Notes: generated by a model not told the origin, from the sequence alone. A stretch of 64,000 nt of DNA from Alteromonas genovensis (GCF_010500895.1 NZ_JAAAWO010000007.1:124001-188000), one strand, 5' to 3'. Shown: positions 9,375 through 19,974, counted from the stretch's first letter. Numbers and translations are program-made.

Positions 9375-10490
9375 TTAACTACCCACAATGCCTATGGGGT
9401 TGCCTTTAATGTGTTTATTGCCTTCTTCTCGTGGTGAAAGCGTAAGGGCTAATTGCATTGATAGCGCACGTGCGGCCTCTTGATAGCTTGCTGATATAGG
9501 GCTATCTGGCGAACTTATGAGCAAGGGCGTTCCGGCGTCGCCGTGTTCACGTATATGAATATCCAATGGTAATTGTCCGAGCAGTGGCAAGCCGTGGCGT
9601 TCGGCTAACGCTTCCCCTCCGTCTTTTGAAAAAACGTAGTCTTTGGTTCCACAAGCTCGGCATTGGTAGTAACTCATGTTCTCTATTAGCCCCAGTACCG
9701 GCACGTCAACTTTTTCAAACATGCTAATGCCCTTTTGTGCATCGGCTAACGCGAGGTCTTGGGGTGTGGTAACAATTACAGCGGCGGTAAGTGGCACCTG
9801 CTGCGCCATGGTTAACTGAATGTCTCCCGTGCCTGGCGGCATATCAACAATGAGATAATCAAGCACCGGCCACAGTGTTTCGTTTAATAATTGCGTAAGC
9901 GCTCGACTTGCCATAGGGCCTCGCCATACAGCCGCATCGTCTTGTGGTACCAAGTACCCAATTGAGTTTGCCACCAATCCGTGTGCCATTAACGGCTGCA
10001 TGTGCTTATTGTCTTCGCTTTCTGGGTGCGCCGAGGTATTACCAAGCATAATAGGAATAGACGGCCCGTATATATCGGCATCCAAAATGCCAACTTTGGC
10101 GCCTTCTTTCATTAGAGCAAAGGCAAGGTTAATACTGGTGGTCGACTTCCCTACCCCACCTTTACCGCTGGCAACAGCAATAATATTTTTAATGTTAGTG
10201 ATTGGCGGCAACGACGTTTGCTGGCTTGTTATCTCAGTTGAAAAAGACAGCTGCGACTCAGTTAACGCATGCTTTGAATCTGCTTTTAATTTAGCAAGCA
10301 CCAAATCGCTTAGCACAGGTAACTGGCTATCGATACAAAATGGCAATGTGACATGCACGCCCTCGGCGTTGCCGTCGGTAGACGTCGCTTTACACCAAGA
10401 AGCCGTTTCGGCTACATCCATACTGAAATAGCTGGCTAAAATAGCAGCAACCTTTTGGGTTACCGGTTCGGCTTTGCGAGAAAAGAACAT
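9375..10490 (-). CDS. apbC: Mrp/ApbC iron-sulfur cluster carrier ATPase
   Basis: This cytoplasmic P-loop ATPase of the Mrp/NBP35 class binds and passes on iron-sulfur clusters. The N-terminal 90 or so residues are the Mrp-specific extension. The Walker A region is [18 protein letters not shown] with the deviant lysine, followed by [15 protein letters not shown] and [17 protein letters not shown]. The cluster-binding CxxC is CRAC in YYQCRACGT near residue 280. At 371 residues it matches E. coli Mrp (369). It is divergent from metG with 108 bases between starts, the arrangement found across gammaproteobacteria. Confidence 0.95.
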   Translation of the reverse strand: MFFSRKAEPVTQKVAAILASYFSMDVAETASWCKATSTDGNAEGVHVTLPFCIDSQLPVLSDLVLAKLKADSKHALTESQLSFSTEITSQQTSLPPITNIKNIIAVASGKGGVGKSTTSINLAFALMKEGAKVGILDADIYGPSIPIMLGNTSAHPESEDNKHMQPLMAHGLVANSIGYLVPQDDAAVWRGPMASRALTQLLNETLWPVLDYLIVDMPPGTGDIQLTMAQQVPLTAAVIVTTPQDLALADAQKGISMFEKVDVPVLGLIENMSYYQCRACGTKDYVFSKDGGEALAERHGLPLLGQLPLDIHIREHGDAGTPLLISSPDSPISASYQEAARALSMQLALTLSPREEGNKHIKGNPIGIVGS

Positions 10491-10598
10491 AAATTGCCCT
10501 ACAACCTAAAGATTTGTTTGAATTACGTAATGCAAAAAACGCGGTTTTCCGCTAGTATTTGCAGCCATTTTGAAACGCAAAGAATCAATAACGTCATT

Positions 10599-12626
10599 AT
10601 GTCAGAAAAACGCCGAATTCTGGTAACCAGTGCGTTGCCATACGCAAATGGCTCTATTCATTTAGGGCACTTGCTTGAACATATTCAAACAGACATCTGG
10701 ACCCGTTTTCAGCGTCTTCGCGGAAACGAATGTTACAGTGTTTGTGCCGATGATGCACATGGCACACCGGTTATGCTTAAAGCGCAAGAGCTTGGTATTA
10801 CGCCAGAAGAAATGGTTGCCCGCACGCGTGCAGAGCATCACCAAGACCTCATTGATTTCCATGTGGATTACGACAACTACTATGTAACCCATTCACCGGA
10901 AAACAAGGCGTTTTGTGAAGAGATTTACTCTCGCCTTGACAACGCAGGTTACATTAGCAAACGCGTGATCAATCAGCTTTTCGATCCTGAAAAAGAAATG
11001 TTTCTTCCAGATCGCTTTGTAAAGGGCACGTGTCCAAGCTGCGGCGCAGAAGATCAAAACGGCGATAGCTGTGATGTCTGTGGTGCTACGTATAGCCCAA
11101 CAGAAGTTAAAAACCCGCGCAGCGTGGTGTCTGGCGCTACGCCAGTACTGAGAGAATCTGAGCATTTCTTCTTCGACTTACCCAAGTTCGAAGATATGCT
11201 TAAAACGTGGATACGCTCTGGTGCGCTGCAAGAAGAAATGGCAAACAAGCTGCAAGAATGGTTTACAGAAGGCCTTCAGCAGTGGGATATCAGCCGTGAT
11301 GCTCCGTACTTTGGATTTGAAATTCCTGGCGCGCCAAACAAGTTTTTCTACGTATGGGTAGACGCCCCCGTTGGCTACATGGCCAGCTTTAAAAACTTCT
11401 GCGACCAAAATAGCCTAGAGTTCGATGATTTCTGGAAGGCCGATTCTACCGCCGAGCTATATCACTTTATCGGAAAAGACATTACGTATTTCCACTGCCT
11501 GTTTTGGCCGGCCATGCTTGAAGGCGCAGGATACCGCAAGCCTACTGGGGTTAACATCCACGGGTTTGTTACGGTAAATGGCGCGAAGATGTCTAAGTCT
11601 CGCGGTACCTTTATTAAAGGCCGTACTTATTTAGACCATTTGAACCCAGAATATTTACGTTATTACTTTGCGTCTAAGCTAAGTGACGGAGTCACTGATA
11701 TTGACCTTAATTTCACCGACTTTGCGCAGAAAGTAAATTCTGACCTTGTAGGTAAAGTTGTTAACATTGCAAGCCGCTGCGCTAGCTTTATTACCAAGCG
11801 CTTCGATGGCAAGTTATCAGACAACGTCATTGAGCCAGAACTCATTGCTGAATTTCAAAATGCCGCAGATGGTATTGCAGAACTGTTTGAAAAGCGTCGC
11901 TACCACCAAGCAATTCGCGAGATAATGGCCCTAGCAGACAAGGCAAATCAGTTTATTGATAACAATGCGCCTTGGGTAACGATAAAAGACGAATCTAAGC
12001 AGCAATTTACCCACGACGTATGCTCGTTGGGCATCAATATGTTCCGCCTATTAACCATTTACTTAAAGCCGGTGCTGCCTATTTTAGCGGAAAAAGCAGA
12101 GAGCTTTTTGAATGACGAATTCAATTGGGCTTCCCTACAAACAGTACTTACAGGCCACGCTATCAATAAGTTTAAACCTATGATGCAGCGTGTAGATATG
12201 GAGAAAATTGACGCCATGATTGACGACTCTAAAGAGAGTTTAGCGCCACAACAGGCCGCTATTGCACCAGATAGCCCGCTAGCGCAAGACCCTATCAGCG
12301 ACACTATCTCGTTTGAAGATTTCGCAAAAATCGATCTTCGCATTGCCCGTATTGCCAATGCCGAGCACGTAGAAAAAGCAGACAAGCTTCTGCGCTTAGA
12401 GCTAGATTTAGGCGGCGAGACCAAGCAAGTGTTTGCTGGCATTAAGTCAGCCTATGCACCAGAAGCGTTAATTGGTAAGCACACTGTGATGGTGGCGAAT
12501 TTGGCACCTCGCAAAATGCGCTTCGGTTTAAGTGAAGGAATGGTACTTGCCGCAGGACCTGGTGGCGACGACCTTTATATTCTAGAGCCTCATGAAGGTG
12601 CTAAGCCTGGAATGCGCGTTAAGTAA
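10599..12626 (+). CDS. metG: Methionyl-tRNA synthetase
   Basis: This class I synthetase charges tRNA-Met. The ATG at 10599 gives [18 protein letters not shown] and 675 residues, matching the E. coli enzyme (677); the frame is open back to 10455 but those 48 codons have no family character and overlap the mrp promoter. The HIGH motif is [10 protein letters not shown], the zinc knuckle is seen in [19 protein letters not shown], and the KMSKS motif is [11 protein letters not shown]. The C-terminal 105 or so residues (from [11 protein letters not shown]) are the Trbp111/EMAPII-type tRNA-binding domain that dimerises the protein. A bidirectional terminator follows. Confidence 0.98.
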   Translation: MSEKRRILVTSALPYANGSIHLGHLLEHIQTDIWTRFQRLRGNECYSVCADDAHGTPVMLKAQELGITPEEMVARTRAEHHQDLIDFHVDYDNYYVTHSPENKAFCEEIYSRLDNAGYISKRVINQLFDPEKEMFLPDRFVKGTCPSCGAEDQNGDSCDVCGATYSPTEVKNPRSVVSGATPVLRESEHFFFDLPKFEDMLKTWIRSGALQEEMANKLQEWFTEGLQQWDISRDAPYFGFEIPGAPNKFFYVWVDAPVGYMASFKNFCDQNSLEFDDFWKADSTAELYHFIGKDITYFHCLFWPAMLEGAGYRKPTGVNIHGFVTVNGAKMSKSRGTFIKGRTYLDHLNPEYLRYYFASKLSDGVTDIDLNFTDFAQKVNSDLVGKVVNIASRCASFITKRFDGKLSDNVIEPELIAEFQNAADGIAELFEKRRYHQAIREIMALADKANQFIDNNAPWVTIKDESKQQFTHDVCSLGINMFRLLTIYLKPVLPILAEKAESFLNDEFNWASLQTVLTGHAINKFKPMMQRVDMEKIDAMIDDSKESLAPQQAAIAPDSPLAQDPISDTISFEDFAKIDLRIARIANAEHVEKADKLLRLELDLGGETKQVFAGIKSAYAPEALIGKHTVMVANLAPRKMRFGLSEGMVLAAGPGGDDLYILEPHEGAKPGMRVK

Positions 12627-12664
12627 CCACAACGTGTTGCTGTAACCTTGCAACTACACACGCT

Positions 12665-12715
12665 AAAAAGCCACGGTTAGACAACTACAAGGTAGTTGCT
12701 ACACGTGGCTTTTTT
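12665..12715. terminator. Bidirectional terminator between metG and the yafS-like gene
   Basis: The outer stem pairs AAAAAGCCACG (12665-12675) with CGTGGCTTTTT (12704-12714). An inner stem pairs CAACTAC (12682-12688) with GTAGTTG (12692-12698). Both ends carry T runs in their own direction, so it can serve metG (plus) and the convergent methyltransferase (minus). It overlaps the last five codons and stop of the minus gene. Confidence 0.85.
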
Positions 12716-13529
12716 GTTTCTGTGACGTGGTGCGCGCACTAGCCCCTACTGCAGAAAACTGGGGTTTTAATGCCCGCTTTGGCCTAATGGCCGTCATGGG
12801 GAAAACGCGTTTCTTAGCCAGAATGACATACACCGCACTACACCAGGGAAAGTACGACGATAAATAGTGCTGAAGCTTTGCCGCTCCCTCCCAACGCTGC
12901 TGAAAAAATAACGTGGAAAAAAGAATTTGCCGCTGCTCTATTACTTCAAACCCTAGAAGATGAAGCCAGTCTTTCATTCTGTAGGTAGTAAAAAAGCGGG
13001 CATCGTGCAAGATATTATCGCGCTTTACGGGCAAGTATTTGGCGACGCCAGCTAAGCTAAGCGGGTTAAAGCCGCTGATAATAACGTGTCCGTCTTGAGT
13101 GATCACCCTGTCTACTTCACGCAAAATTTCATGAGGATCTTGAGCAAAATCGAGCTCGTTAGCCAACAATAGCCCATCAATACTGTTTTCTGAAAACGGC
13201 AGTTTGTGCGCTTGGCCAATAATGAAGTTCTCGTTTGCACAATGTGTTCTTTCGTCAGCCTCACCATTCGCGACAGCCTTAAACATGTCGTCTTTAGCCC
13301 GTTCGCTACAGGTAAAGTCGGGGGTATGATTAATGCGATGATGAATTGGACTATCGTTTAGCTGAATTTGTGCGCTTAAGTTGCCTAGTTTTACAAAGTG
13401 ATAGCCAAAGATACGCTCTGCATATTCATTGCAAACCTGCTCCACCGCCAACTTAATATTTTCTCCTGCGGGAAACTCATCCCAGCTAACGGGATAGCGC
13501 GGTGGCTTTGACCTAAACGCCGTTTTCAT
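12699..13529 (-). CDS. YafS-like class I SAM-dependent methyltransferase
   Basis: A protein of about 276 residues with the later part of a Rossmann methyltransferase fold. GQAHKLPFSENSIDGLLLANELDFAQDP covers strand 4 and its helix, and REVDRVITQDGHVIISGFNPLSL covers strand 5, in the Methyltransf_11 style. The glycine-rich SAM loop is poorly marked. It lies next to and divergent from gloB, the position of yafS in E. coli, and I name it on that basis. Substrate is unknown. ATG at 13529 is preferred because GAAG lies five bases upstream; the GTG at 13535 is two codons longer. The C-terminal 30 residues are basic. Confidence 0.75.
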   Translation of the reverse strand: MKTAFRSKPPRYPVSWDEFPAGENIKLAVEQVCNEYAERIFGYHFVKLGNLSAQIQLNDSPIHHRINHTPDFTCSERAKDDMFKAVANGEADERTHCANENFIIGQAHKLPFSENSIDGLLLANELDFAQDPHEILREVDRVITQDGHVIISGFNPLSLAGVAKYLPVKRDNILHDARFFTTYRMKDWLHLLGFEVIEQRQILFSTLFFQQRWEGAAKLQHYLSSYFPWCSAVYVILAKKRVFPMTAIRPKRALKPQFSAVGASARTTSQKQKSHV

Positions 13530-13614
13530 TATCACTTCACACGCTCATCGGTTGCTCTGTAAACCACATGCCCCTATAGTAACGCATAATTGAAGCTAAA
13601 CAAGCAGGTGTATT

Positions 13615-14406
13615 ATGCGCATCGACACATTGCCTTCGGGCATAACAGTCCATCCAATTCCCGCCTTTACTGACAACTATATATGGTGTATCCACAACGG
13701 TAAAAATGCGGTTGTTGTAGACCCAGGCGATGCTGAGCCAGTGTTAAAATACATGGCCAAACACGCATTGAACTTAGCTGCCGTTCTTATTACCCATCAC
13801 CATCGCGACCACACAGGTGGCATTGCCAAATTGGTCTCGGCTATTGCAGATTTACCCGTTATAGGCCCAAGAGGCGGGCATATAAGAGGGCTAACTAAAA
13901 CCGTGGCGCAAGGCGATACGGTAGCGTTGCCGGTTGTAGATATGTCGTTTCAAGTAATGGAAGTACCGGGGCATACCCTCGATCACATCGCGTTTTTCGG
14001 TCACGGTGCATTGTTTTGCGGCGATACTCTGTTTTCAGCCGGTTGCGGCCGATTATTTGAGGGCACGCCAGAGCAAATGCTGCATTCACTCAATAAGCTC
14101 AAGCGCCTGCCTGATGCCACTGCGGTATATTGTACTCACGAATATACGCAGGCGAATGTGAACTTTGCCCTCGCGGTAGAGCCTAACAACAGCGAATTGC
14201 AAGACTATGATGCTTGGGTAAAAACGAAGCGTTCTCATGACGAGCCGACCTTGCCCAGTACATTAGACGAACAAAAACAGATAAACCCTTTCTTGCGCTC
14301 ACATGAGCCTGCGATAAAGGAAGCTGCGCAGCGTTTTGCTGATACTGAGCTGACGGATGATGCCGCTGTTTTCGCCGCAGTTCGACGTTGGAAAGATGAG
14401 TTTTAG
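13615..14406 (+). CDS. gloB: Hydroxyacylglutathione hydrolase (glyoxalase II)
   Basis: This metallo-beta-lactamase-fold enzyme hydrolyses S-lactoylglutathione to lactate and glutathione, the second step of methylglyoxal detoxification. The binuclear metal motif is THHHRDHTGG (near residue 60); further ligands lie in VPGHTLDHIAFF, FCGDTLFSAGCGR and YCTHEYTQAN. The family C-terminal substrate domain ends RRWKDEF. The length (263) is close to E. coli GloB (251). It is transcribed towards mltD, with 65 bases between, and divergent from the yafS-like gene. Confidence 0.96.
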   Translation: MRIDTLPSGITVHPIPAFTDNYIWCIHNGKNAVVVDPGDAEPVLKYMAKHALNLAAVLITHHHRDHTGGIAKLVSAIADLPVIGPRGGHIRGLTKTVAQGDTVALPVVDMSFQVMEVPGHTLDHIAFFGHGALFCGDTLFSAGCGRLFEGTPEQMLHSLNKLKRLPDATAVYCTHEYTQANVNFALAVEPNNSELQDYDAWVKTKRSHDEPTLPSTLDEQKQINPFLRSHEPAIKEAAQRFADTELTDDAAVFAAVRRWKDEF

Positions 14407-14471
14407 TGAATATATTTGCCATTTAGCGTAGTATTACGCCCTTGCAGTACACAAAGAGGTTTCTTCAAAAT

Positions 14472-16136
14472 ATGCAGTCGAAGTTGTTCCCACTTGCGTC
14501 CGTTCTATTGGCGTTAGGGCTTTCAGGATGTCAGTTAACCGAAAATGAAAGTGAAAATGTAGCCGTAGAGCAAAACGAGAAAGCAGCACTTGAAGCATGT
14601 GCTGAAACCTATTTAGGTGAAGAAGACATTGCCGATTGCGAGGTAGCAAGAGACGGCGTCATTGATGTTATTCACCCAAAAGATGATGTGTTAGAAGAAA
14701 CAGCGGAAGTTACAGCCCCCGAAGACGCGGAAGTAGCTGCGGTAATTACCGACGTATGGCAGCGAGCCAGCAATACATTTTCACTGAATATACCGGATGA
14801 CCGCCGCGTGACTGCGCAGCGAGATTGGTATTTAAAGCACCCAGAATACATGGCCCGCGTGGTAAAACGCGCAAAGCCGTTCTTGTTTTACATTGTTGAA
14901 GAAATTGAAAAGCGCAATATGCCAATGGAGTTAGTGTTACTCCCTATTGTGGAAAGCGCCTTCGATCCGTTTGCCTATTCCCATGGCCGCGCCGCAGGAA
15001 TGTGGCAATTTATTCCTAGTACGGGCAAACGCTTTGGCATGCCGCAAACTTGGTGGTATGACGGAAGGCGCGATGTAGTAGCCTCTACTCAGGGTGCTCT
15101 TGACTACCTTACCTATTTAAACGACATGTTTGATGGCGATTGGCTACATGCGCTAGCAGCATATAACAGCGGCGAAGGGCGCGTTATGCGCTCAATTCGT
15201 GCAAACAAACGTGCAGGCAAGCCCACCGACTTTTGGCATTTAGGTTTGCCAAGAGAAACCCGAGCGTACGTTCCTAAGCTTTTAGCCCTTGCGGATATTT
15301 TGAAAAATAAAACGGCCTTTGATTACCCATGGCCAGAAGTTGAAAATGTAGCGGTTATTGAAGTGGTGGATATTGGCTCTCAGGTAGACCTTGCGTTTGC
15401 CGCAGAACTTGCTGATATGTCATTGAAGGAGCTGCACGGCCTCAATCCAGGATTCAATCGTTGGGCTACGTCACCAGATGGACCTCACCGCCTTGTGTTG
15501 CCGGTAGAAAAAGCAGCGTCATTTTCACAAGCATTGGCTCAAATAGACAGAAAAGAGCGCCTAAATTGGGTTCGCCACACAGTTAAAAGCGGAGACAGCC
15601 TGGGGAAAATTGCCAATCAATACCATACTACTATTAAGGTGATTCAGCAGGTTAATGAACTCGATTCTTCAATGATACGCATTGGCCAAGCTATTATGGT
15701 ACCTGTTGCCCTTAAAGCGTTAGATGACTATGCCCTTTCTCAAGAGCAGCGATTAGCGAGTATTCAAAGTAGCAATAAATCGAAGCAAAAGGTTCGCCAT
15801 ACCGTAAAGTCTGGTGATACGCTGTGGGACATTGCTCGAAAATATAACGTATCGACAAGACAACTTGCAAAGTGGAACGGTATGGCACCTGGCGACATGC
15901 TGCACCCCGGCAAAACCTTGGTGGTATGGTTAGAGGGTAAAAGCGACGCTGGTGTTACCAAAAAGGTGACCTACACAGTGCGTAACGGCGACTCGCTCTC
16001 GCGTATTGCCAGTAAGTTCAATGTAAAAGTAAGCGACATTAGCAAATGGAATAGCCTTAATACGAAGCGCTATTTGCAACCTGGACAAAAACTAAAGCTT
16101 TATGTTGACGTTACCAGGCTAACATCTACAGGATAG
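14472..16136 (+). CDS. mltD: Membrane-bound lytic murein transglycosylase D with three LysM domains
   Basis: This outer-membrane lipoprotein cleaves peptidoglycan glycan strands to 1,6-anhydro products. The ATG at 14472 gives a lipoprotein signal ending LGLSGC (Cys20); the TTG thirty bases earlier would spoil it. The SLT domain (about 100-240) has the catalytic glutamate in LPIVESAFDPFAYSHG, then AAGMWQFIPSTGKRFGM and LAAYNSGEGRV. Three LysM modules follow, starting VKSGDSLGKIA, VKSGDTLWDIA and VRNGDSLSRIA. E. coli MltD has two. The next gene begins 4 bases after the stop, so the two are almost surely co-transcribed. Confidence 0.96.
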   Translation: MQSKLFPLASVLLALGLSGCQLTENESENVAVEQNEKAALEACAETYLGEEDIADCEVARDGVIDVIHPKDDVLEETAEVTAPEDAEVAAVITDVWQRASNTFSLNIPDDRRVTAQRDWYLKHPEYMARVVKRAKPFLFYIVEEIEKRNMPMELVLLPIVESAFDPFAYSHGRAAGMWQFIPSTGKRFGMPQTWWYDGRRDVVASTQGALDYLTYLNDMFDGDWLHALAAYNSGEGRVMRSIRANKRAGKPTDFWHLGLPRETRAYVPKLLALADILKNKTAFDYPWPEVENVAVIEVVDIGSQVDLAFAAELADMSLKELHGLNPGFNRWATSPDGPHRLVLPVEKAASFSQALAQIDRKERLNWVRHTVKSGDSLGKIANQYHTTIKVIQQVNELDSSMIRIGQAIMVPVALKALDDYALSQEQRLASIQSSNKSKQKVRHTVKSGDTLWDIARKYNVSTRQLAKWNGMAPGDMLHPGKTLVVWLEGKSDAGVTKKVTYTVRNGDSLSRIASKFNVKVSDISKWNSLNTKRYLQPGQKLKLYVDVTRLTSTG

Positions 16137-16140
16137 AGAC

Positions 16141-17190
16141 ATGTTAAAAATTAACCGAGAAAATCTGCGAAACAGTCATGAAACGCCTTGGTTAATTTTA
16201 GACTTAGTCATGCTGGGTTTATTGTTTATAAACTTAGCATGGCTCATATTTGATGCGCTGTACGCAACTAATTTTGTGTATCAGCAGCTTGGCGTGCACT
16301 TTCCTGCAGTTATCGACGCCTACGACCCCATACACAACAACTTTTTACTTGTCGACTTAGTATTCATAGGCATATTTTTTACTGAATTTTGTTTTCGCTG
16401 GGCGGTGGCAATAATAAGAAAAGAACACCTGCGCTGGTACTTCTTCCCATTTTTACATTGGTACGATCTTGTTGGGCTTATCCCAACGGGCGGCACACGT
16501 CTCTTTCGCTTTCTCCGCATATTGTCTATTTTGCACCGCCTGCACAAATACGAAATTATCGATTTAAATCAAACCGCTATTTTTCGATTCTTTACCTTCT
16601 ATTACGATGTTTTTGTGGAAGAGTTAAGCGACAGAATAGTAGTAAAAGTGCTAAGCGATGCACAAAAAGATATTTCAGCGGGCTCTCCGCTGCTTGATGA
16701 TATTACTAACCAAGTGCTAGCGCCCAGGCGCCCCGTTATCACCCAGTGGATGGCCGGCATTATCAATCACCTAGGGCAATCTATCAGTAACGATGAACAC
16801 GGTGACGTAATAAGAGAGCACGTTCGAAAAAGTGTGGGTAAGGCTGTGCGAGGTAATGCGCAAGTATCTTCTCTTAATTACTTGCCCATTATAGGTAAAA
16901 CCATTGAAAATACGCTGGAGCAGTCGGTTACTGACATTGTTACCTCATCCCTCGTTAATTTGTTAAGCGACCTAGACTCAGAGCGTATTGATCACTTTAT
17001 TTCTGTGGGCATGCACGACTACACCCCCACTGCTGACGCTCTCGATGAAGAAGTATTGAATGTGGTAAACGAATGCCTTGAGCTTGTGAAAGCTCACGTA
17101 TCACAACAGCGCTGGAAATCCCATTTGATGGAAAAAGAATCGACCGTGCCCTCCCCTGGCCAGGTTTCAAAGGAAAACGATACGTTGTAA
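16141..17190 (+). CDS. Voltage-sensor-domain-like membrane protein without a pore
   Basis: A 349-residue protein starting 4 bases after the mltD stop. The first 145 residues look like a voltage-sensor bundle. S1 is LILDLVMLGLLFINLAWLIF. S2 is LLVDLVFIGIFFTEFCFRW, with an acidic residue three after an aromatic. S3 is around FLHWYDLVGLIP, with an aspartate before a proline. S4 is RLFRFLRILSILHRLHK, with arginines at i, i+3 and i+6. No pore helix, selectivity filter or S5/S6 pair follows. Instead there are about 200 mostly soluble residues with an amphipathic, possibly helical pattern. The fold assignment is my inference from these motifs; the function is unknown. The pairing with mltD suggests an envelope role. 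Confidence 0.65.
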   Translation: MLKINRENLRNSHETPWLILDLVMLGLLFINLAWLIFDALYATNFVYQQLGVHFPAVIDAYDPIHNNFLLVDLVFIGIFFTEFCFRWAVAIIRKEHLRWYFFPFLHWYDLVGLIPTGGTRLFRFLRILSILHRLHKYEIIDLNQTAIFRFFTFYYDVFVEELSDRIVVKVLSDAQKDISAGSPLLDDITNQVLAPRRPVITQWMAGIINHLGQSISNDEHGDVIREHVRKSVGKAVRGNAQVSSLNYLPIIGKTIENTLEQSVTDIVTSSLVNLLSDLDSERIDHFISVGMHDYTPTADALDEEVLNVVNECLELVKAHVSQQRWKSHLMEKESTVPSPGQVSKENDTL

Positions 17191-17254
17191 AAGATAGGGC
17201 GGTAGATTCGCCTTTTTATAACGCCTATTAACAACAAATAAAAGAAGACTACTA

Positions 17255-17725
17255 ATGAAGTTTATTATTTTAGCTATCGTGATTGGTTTAGCCATTTTCT
17301 TATTTACCCGCCACACGTCAAACAAGAAAATCGCGACGGATAACATTGAAGCCGGTAACGTGTTTCTAGCAGAAAATAAAGCCAATATTGCTGTAAAAGA
17401 GACATCTTCAGGCCTTCAGTACGAAGTCCTTCAAGAAGGACAAGGTACACAGCACCCAACGGCATCATCAACAGTCAAAGTGCATTACCACGGCACCTTG
17501 CTTGATGGCACTGTATTTGACAGCTCGGTGGCGCGTGGTGAGCCCATTAGCTTTCCACTAAACCGTGTTATTGCAGGCTGGACAGAAGGCGTTCAGCTTA
17601 TGGTTGAAGGTGATAAGTATAAGTTTTTCATTCCATCACACCTAGCCTATGGCGACAGCGCAGCGGGAAAAATAGCACCAGGCTCGACGCTGATATTCGA
17701 AGTGGAATTGCTTGAAGTTAAATAA
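17255..17725 (+). CDS. Membrane-anchored FKBP-type peptidyl-prolyl isomerase
   Basis: The first 20 residues (KFIILAIVIGLAIFLF) form an uncleaved-type signal anchor. Residues 50-156 are an FKBP domain: SGLQYEVLQEG, VKVHYHGTLLDGTVFDSS, ISFPLNRVIAGWTEGVQLM, GDKYKFFIPSHLAYG and GSTLIFEVELLEV. The hydrophobic pocket residues (Tyr, Phe, Asp, Trp, Tyr, Phe) are in place, so it should be active. It resembles the FklB/FkpA C-terminal domain without their long N-terminal dimerisation region and would face the periplasm. It ends at a strong terminator shared with cysS. Confidence 0.92.
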   Translation: MKFIILAIVIGLAIFLFTRHTSNKKIATDNIEAGNVFLAENKANIAVKETSSGLQYEVLQEGQGTQHPTASSTVKVHYHGTLLDGTVFDSSVARGEPISFPLNRVIAGWTEGVQLMVEGDKYKFFIPSHLAYGDSAAGKIAPGSTLIFEVELLEVK

Positions 17726-17728
17726 CAC

Positions 17729-17759
17729 AAAAAAGCCTGCTTTAAAGCAGGCTTTTTTT
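17729..17759. terminator. Bidirectional terminator between the FKBP gene and cysS
   Basis: AAAAAAGCCTGCTTT pairs perfectly with AAAGCAGGCTTTTTT. T runs on both strands let it stop the FKBP transcript (plus) and the convergent cysS transcript (minus). Confidence 0.92.
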
Positions 17760-17786
17760 AACGCTATAGCTTATTAAATAGCAAGA

Positions 17787-19169
17787 CTAACTTCTGCGCC
17801 AAGTGGTGCCGCCCGCGCCATCTTCTAGCACTACGCCCATTGCGGTTAATGCATCGCGCGCCGCATCAGCCGCGGCCCAATCTTTTGAAGCTCTTGCGTC
17901 GTTACGTTGTTTAATCAATGCTTCAATTTCAACAGCTTCATCGTTGTTGTCGTTACCGCCTTTTAAAAACGCATCAGGGTTACTTTGCAGCATGCCTAAA
18001 ATACCGCCTAAGCGTTTTAACACAGACGCCAACTTGCCCGCTTCAGCGGGTTCACCTTTTTTGCGGTTAATTTCACGAGCCACATCAAATAACACTGAGA
18101 ACGCTTCTGGCACATTAAGGTCGTCGTTCATCGCAGCTTCAAAGCGCGCTAAATAACCACCGTGTGTTAGCTCAGCCGTTTCATCAATATCAACACCGCG
18201 TAGCGCTGTATATAAACGCTCCAGCGCTGCTTTAGCTTGGGTAATGTTATCTTGCGAATAACTCAATTGGCTTCGGTAATGGGCAGACATTAAAAAGAAA
18301 CGTAAGGTTTCTGAATCATGCTCTTTTAACACATCGCGAAGGGTAAAAAAGTTACCGAGAGATTTTGACATTTTCTCGTCATCCACCTGCACCATCCCCG
18401 CATGCATCCACACGTTCACATACTCGCTGTCATGGGCGCAGCATGATTGCGCAATTTCGTTCTCATGGTGAGGAAAGGTTAAATCTGAACCACCACCATG
18501 AATGTCAAAATGGGCGCCTAAATGCTTATAGTTCATTGCTGAACATTCTATATGCCAACCAGGTCGCCCCTCGCCCCACGGTGATGACCATGCTGGCTCA
18601 CCGGGCTTAGTGGTTTTCCATAATACGAAGTCGAGGGGATCGTCTTTACCTTGCGCTACTTCTACTCGCGCACCGGCTTTCAGCTGGTCTAAATCTTGTT
18701 TACTTAGCTTGCCGTAGTCTTCATATTTGCTGACATCAAATAGTACGTCGCCGCTTTGTGCTTGATAGGCGTAGCCTTTTTCAACCAAGCGCTCAATGAT
18801 GTCGATAATTTCGGGCATGTGCCCACTCACCGTTGGCTCAACATCGGGTTCAAGCAGATTAATGGCTGAAAAGTCTTCATGCATCATTCCAATTGTACGC
18901 TTGGTTAATGCTTCAAAACTTTCATTATTCTCGTTTGCACGAGCTATAATTTTATCGTCAATATCCGTAATGTTGCGCACGTACTTTACGTCAAGACCAA
19001 GGTGGCGGAGATAGCGCACCAGCACGTCAAAACTTAAATAGGTACGGGCATGTCCCATATGGCTGAGGTCGTATACAGTAATACCACATACATACAGACC
19101 CACCTTCCCTTCTTCAAGCGGCACAAATTTAGCCTTCTCACGGGTTCGGGTATTGTAAAGATGTAGCAT
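17787..19169 (-). CDS. cysS: Cysteinyl-tRNA synthetase
   Basis: This class I synthetase charges tRNA-Cys, and its 460 residues match E. coli CysS (461). The zinc-ligand cysteine is in [19 protein letters not shown], which also holds the HIGH-type motif HMGH. Further zinc ligands are in [14 protein letters not shown] and the H-x3-C type [18 protein letters not shown]. The KMSKS loop is [17 protein letters not shown]. It is divergent from ppiB with 223 bases between starts, the same cysS/ppiB/lpxH order as in E. coli. Confidence 0.98.
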   Translation of the reverse strand: MLHLYNTRTREKAKFVPLEEGKVGLYVCGITVYDLSHMGHARTYLSFDVLVRYLRHLGLDVKYVRNITDIDDKIIARANENNESFEALTKRTIGMMHEDFSAINLLEPDVEPTVSGHMPEIIDIIERLVEKGYAYQAQSGDVLFDVSKYEDYGKLSKQDLDQLKAGARVEVAQGKDDPLDFVLWKTTKPGEPAWSSPWGEGRPGWHIECSAMNYKHLGAHFDIHGGGSDLTFPHHENEIAQSCCAHDSEYVNVWMHAGMVQVDDEKMSKSLGNFFTLRDVLKEHDSETLRFFLMSAHYRSQLSYSQDNITQAKAALERLYTALRGVDIDETAELTHGGYLARFEAAMNDDLNVPEAFSVLFDVAREINRKKGEPAEAGKLASVLKRLGGILGMLQSNPDAFLKGGNDNNDEAVEIEALIKQRNDARASKDWAAADAARDALTAMGVVLEDGAGGTTWRRS

Positions 19170-19392
19170 AAAGAATCTTCCTGTATATCAATTTTGGGCG
19201 CAAAGTTTAGCACTGTATAAAAATAATGGTAAGGCTTTTAACCCCCTATTTCACTGGCATAAAAAGCCAAAACTGGCCTAAATGAGTAATAACATCCTGT
19301 GACCGCTTATTTATGCGTCGCTATTTCCCCAAACAACGCTTTTGCGCTACCATTAGCGCACATTTTTACAGTTAATATATAGGACATCTTCA

Positions 19393-19884
19393 ATGGTTAC
19401 GTTAAAAACAAATTATGGTGATATCACGCTAGAGCTTTTCGAAGACAAAGCGCCTAATACCGTTGCAAACTTTCTTTCTTACGTTCAAGACGGTTTTTTT
19501 GATAACACTATTTTTCACCGTGTAATCAACAACTTTATGGTTCAAGGTGGCGGTTTTACAGAAGACATGGAGCAAAAAGACACTAAAGCTCCTATCGAAA
19601 ACGAAGCTAACAATGGTGTAGCAAACGAAGTTGGTACCGTTGCTATGGCGCGTACTCAAGACCCTCACTCTGCTACGTCACAGTTTTTTATTAACGTTAA
19701 CAATAACGACTTCCTTAACCACACTAGCGAAAGTGCTAACGGTTGGGGATATTGTGCGTTCGGTAAGGTAACTGAAGGCATGGATGTGGTAGAAAAGATC
19801 AAAGCCGTGAAAACAGGCAATAACGGTTACCACCAAGATGTACCGGTAGAGCCAGTAATTATCGAAAAAGCGATTGTTGCATAA
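19393..19884 (+). CDS. ppiB: Cytoplasmic cyclophilin-type peptidyl-prolyl isomerase B
   Basis: The 163-residue protein has no signal peptide and is the length of E. coli PpiB (164). Active-site segments are [13 protein letters not shown] (catalytic Arg and Phe-Met-Gln), [20 protein letters not shown] and [17 protein letters not shown]. It speeds cis-trans proline isomerisation during folding. lpxH follows after 136 bases that include a short hairpin, so co-transcription is possible but not certain. Confidence 0.96.
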   Translation: MVTLKTNYGDITLELFEDKAPNTVANFLSYVQDGFFDNTIFHRVINNFMVQGGGFTEDMEQKDTKAPIENEANNGVANEVGTVAMARTQDPHSATSQFFINVNNNDFLNHTSESANGWGYCAFGKVTEGMDVVEKIKAVKTGNNGYHQDVPVEPVIIEKAIVA

Positions 19885-19974
19885 GCCAGTCAATTAGCGG
19901 TTAAATAAGCAGTTAAATAACTCCTTTGACTTACGCCGCAATATTGATGGAAAAGCTTCATAAATAAAGCGAAT

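Noticed and set aside
10455..10598. 48-codon N-terminal extension of metG
   Set aside because: It overlaps the divergent mrp start and has no family similarity; the ATG at 10599 gives the normal length.
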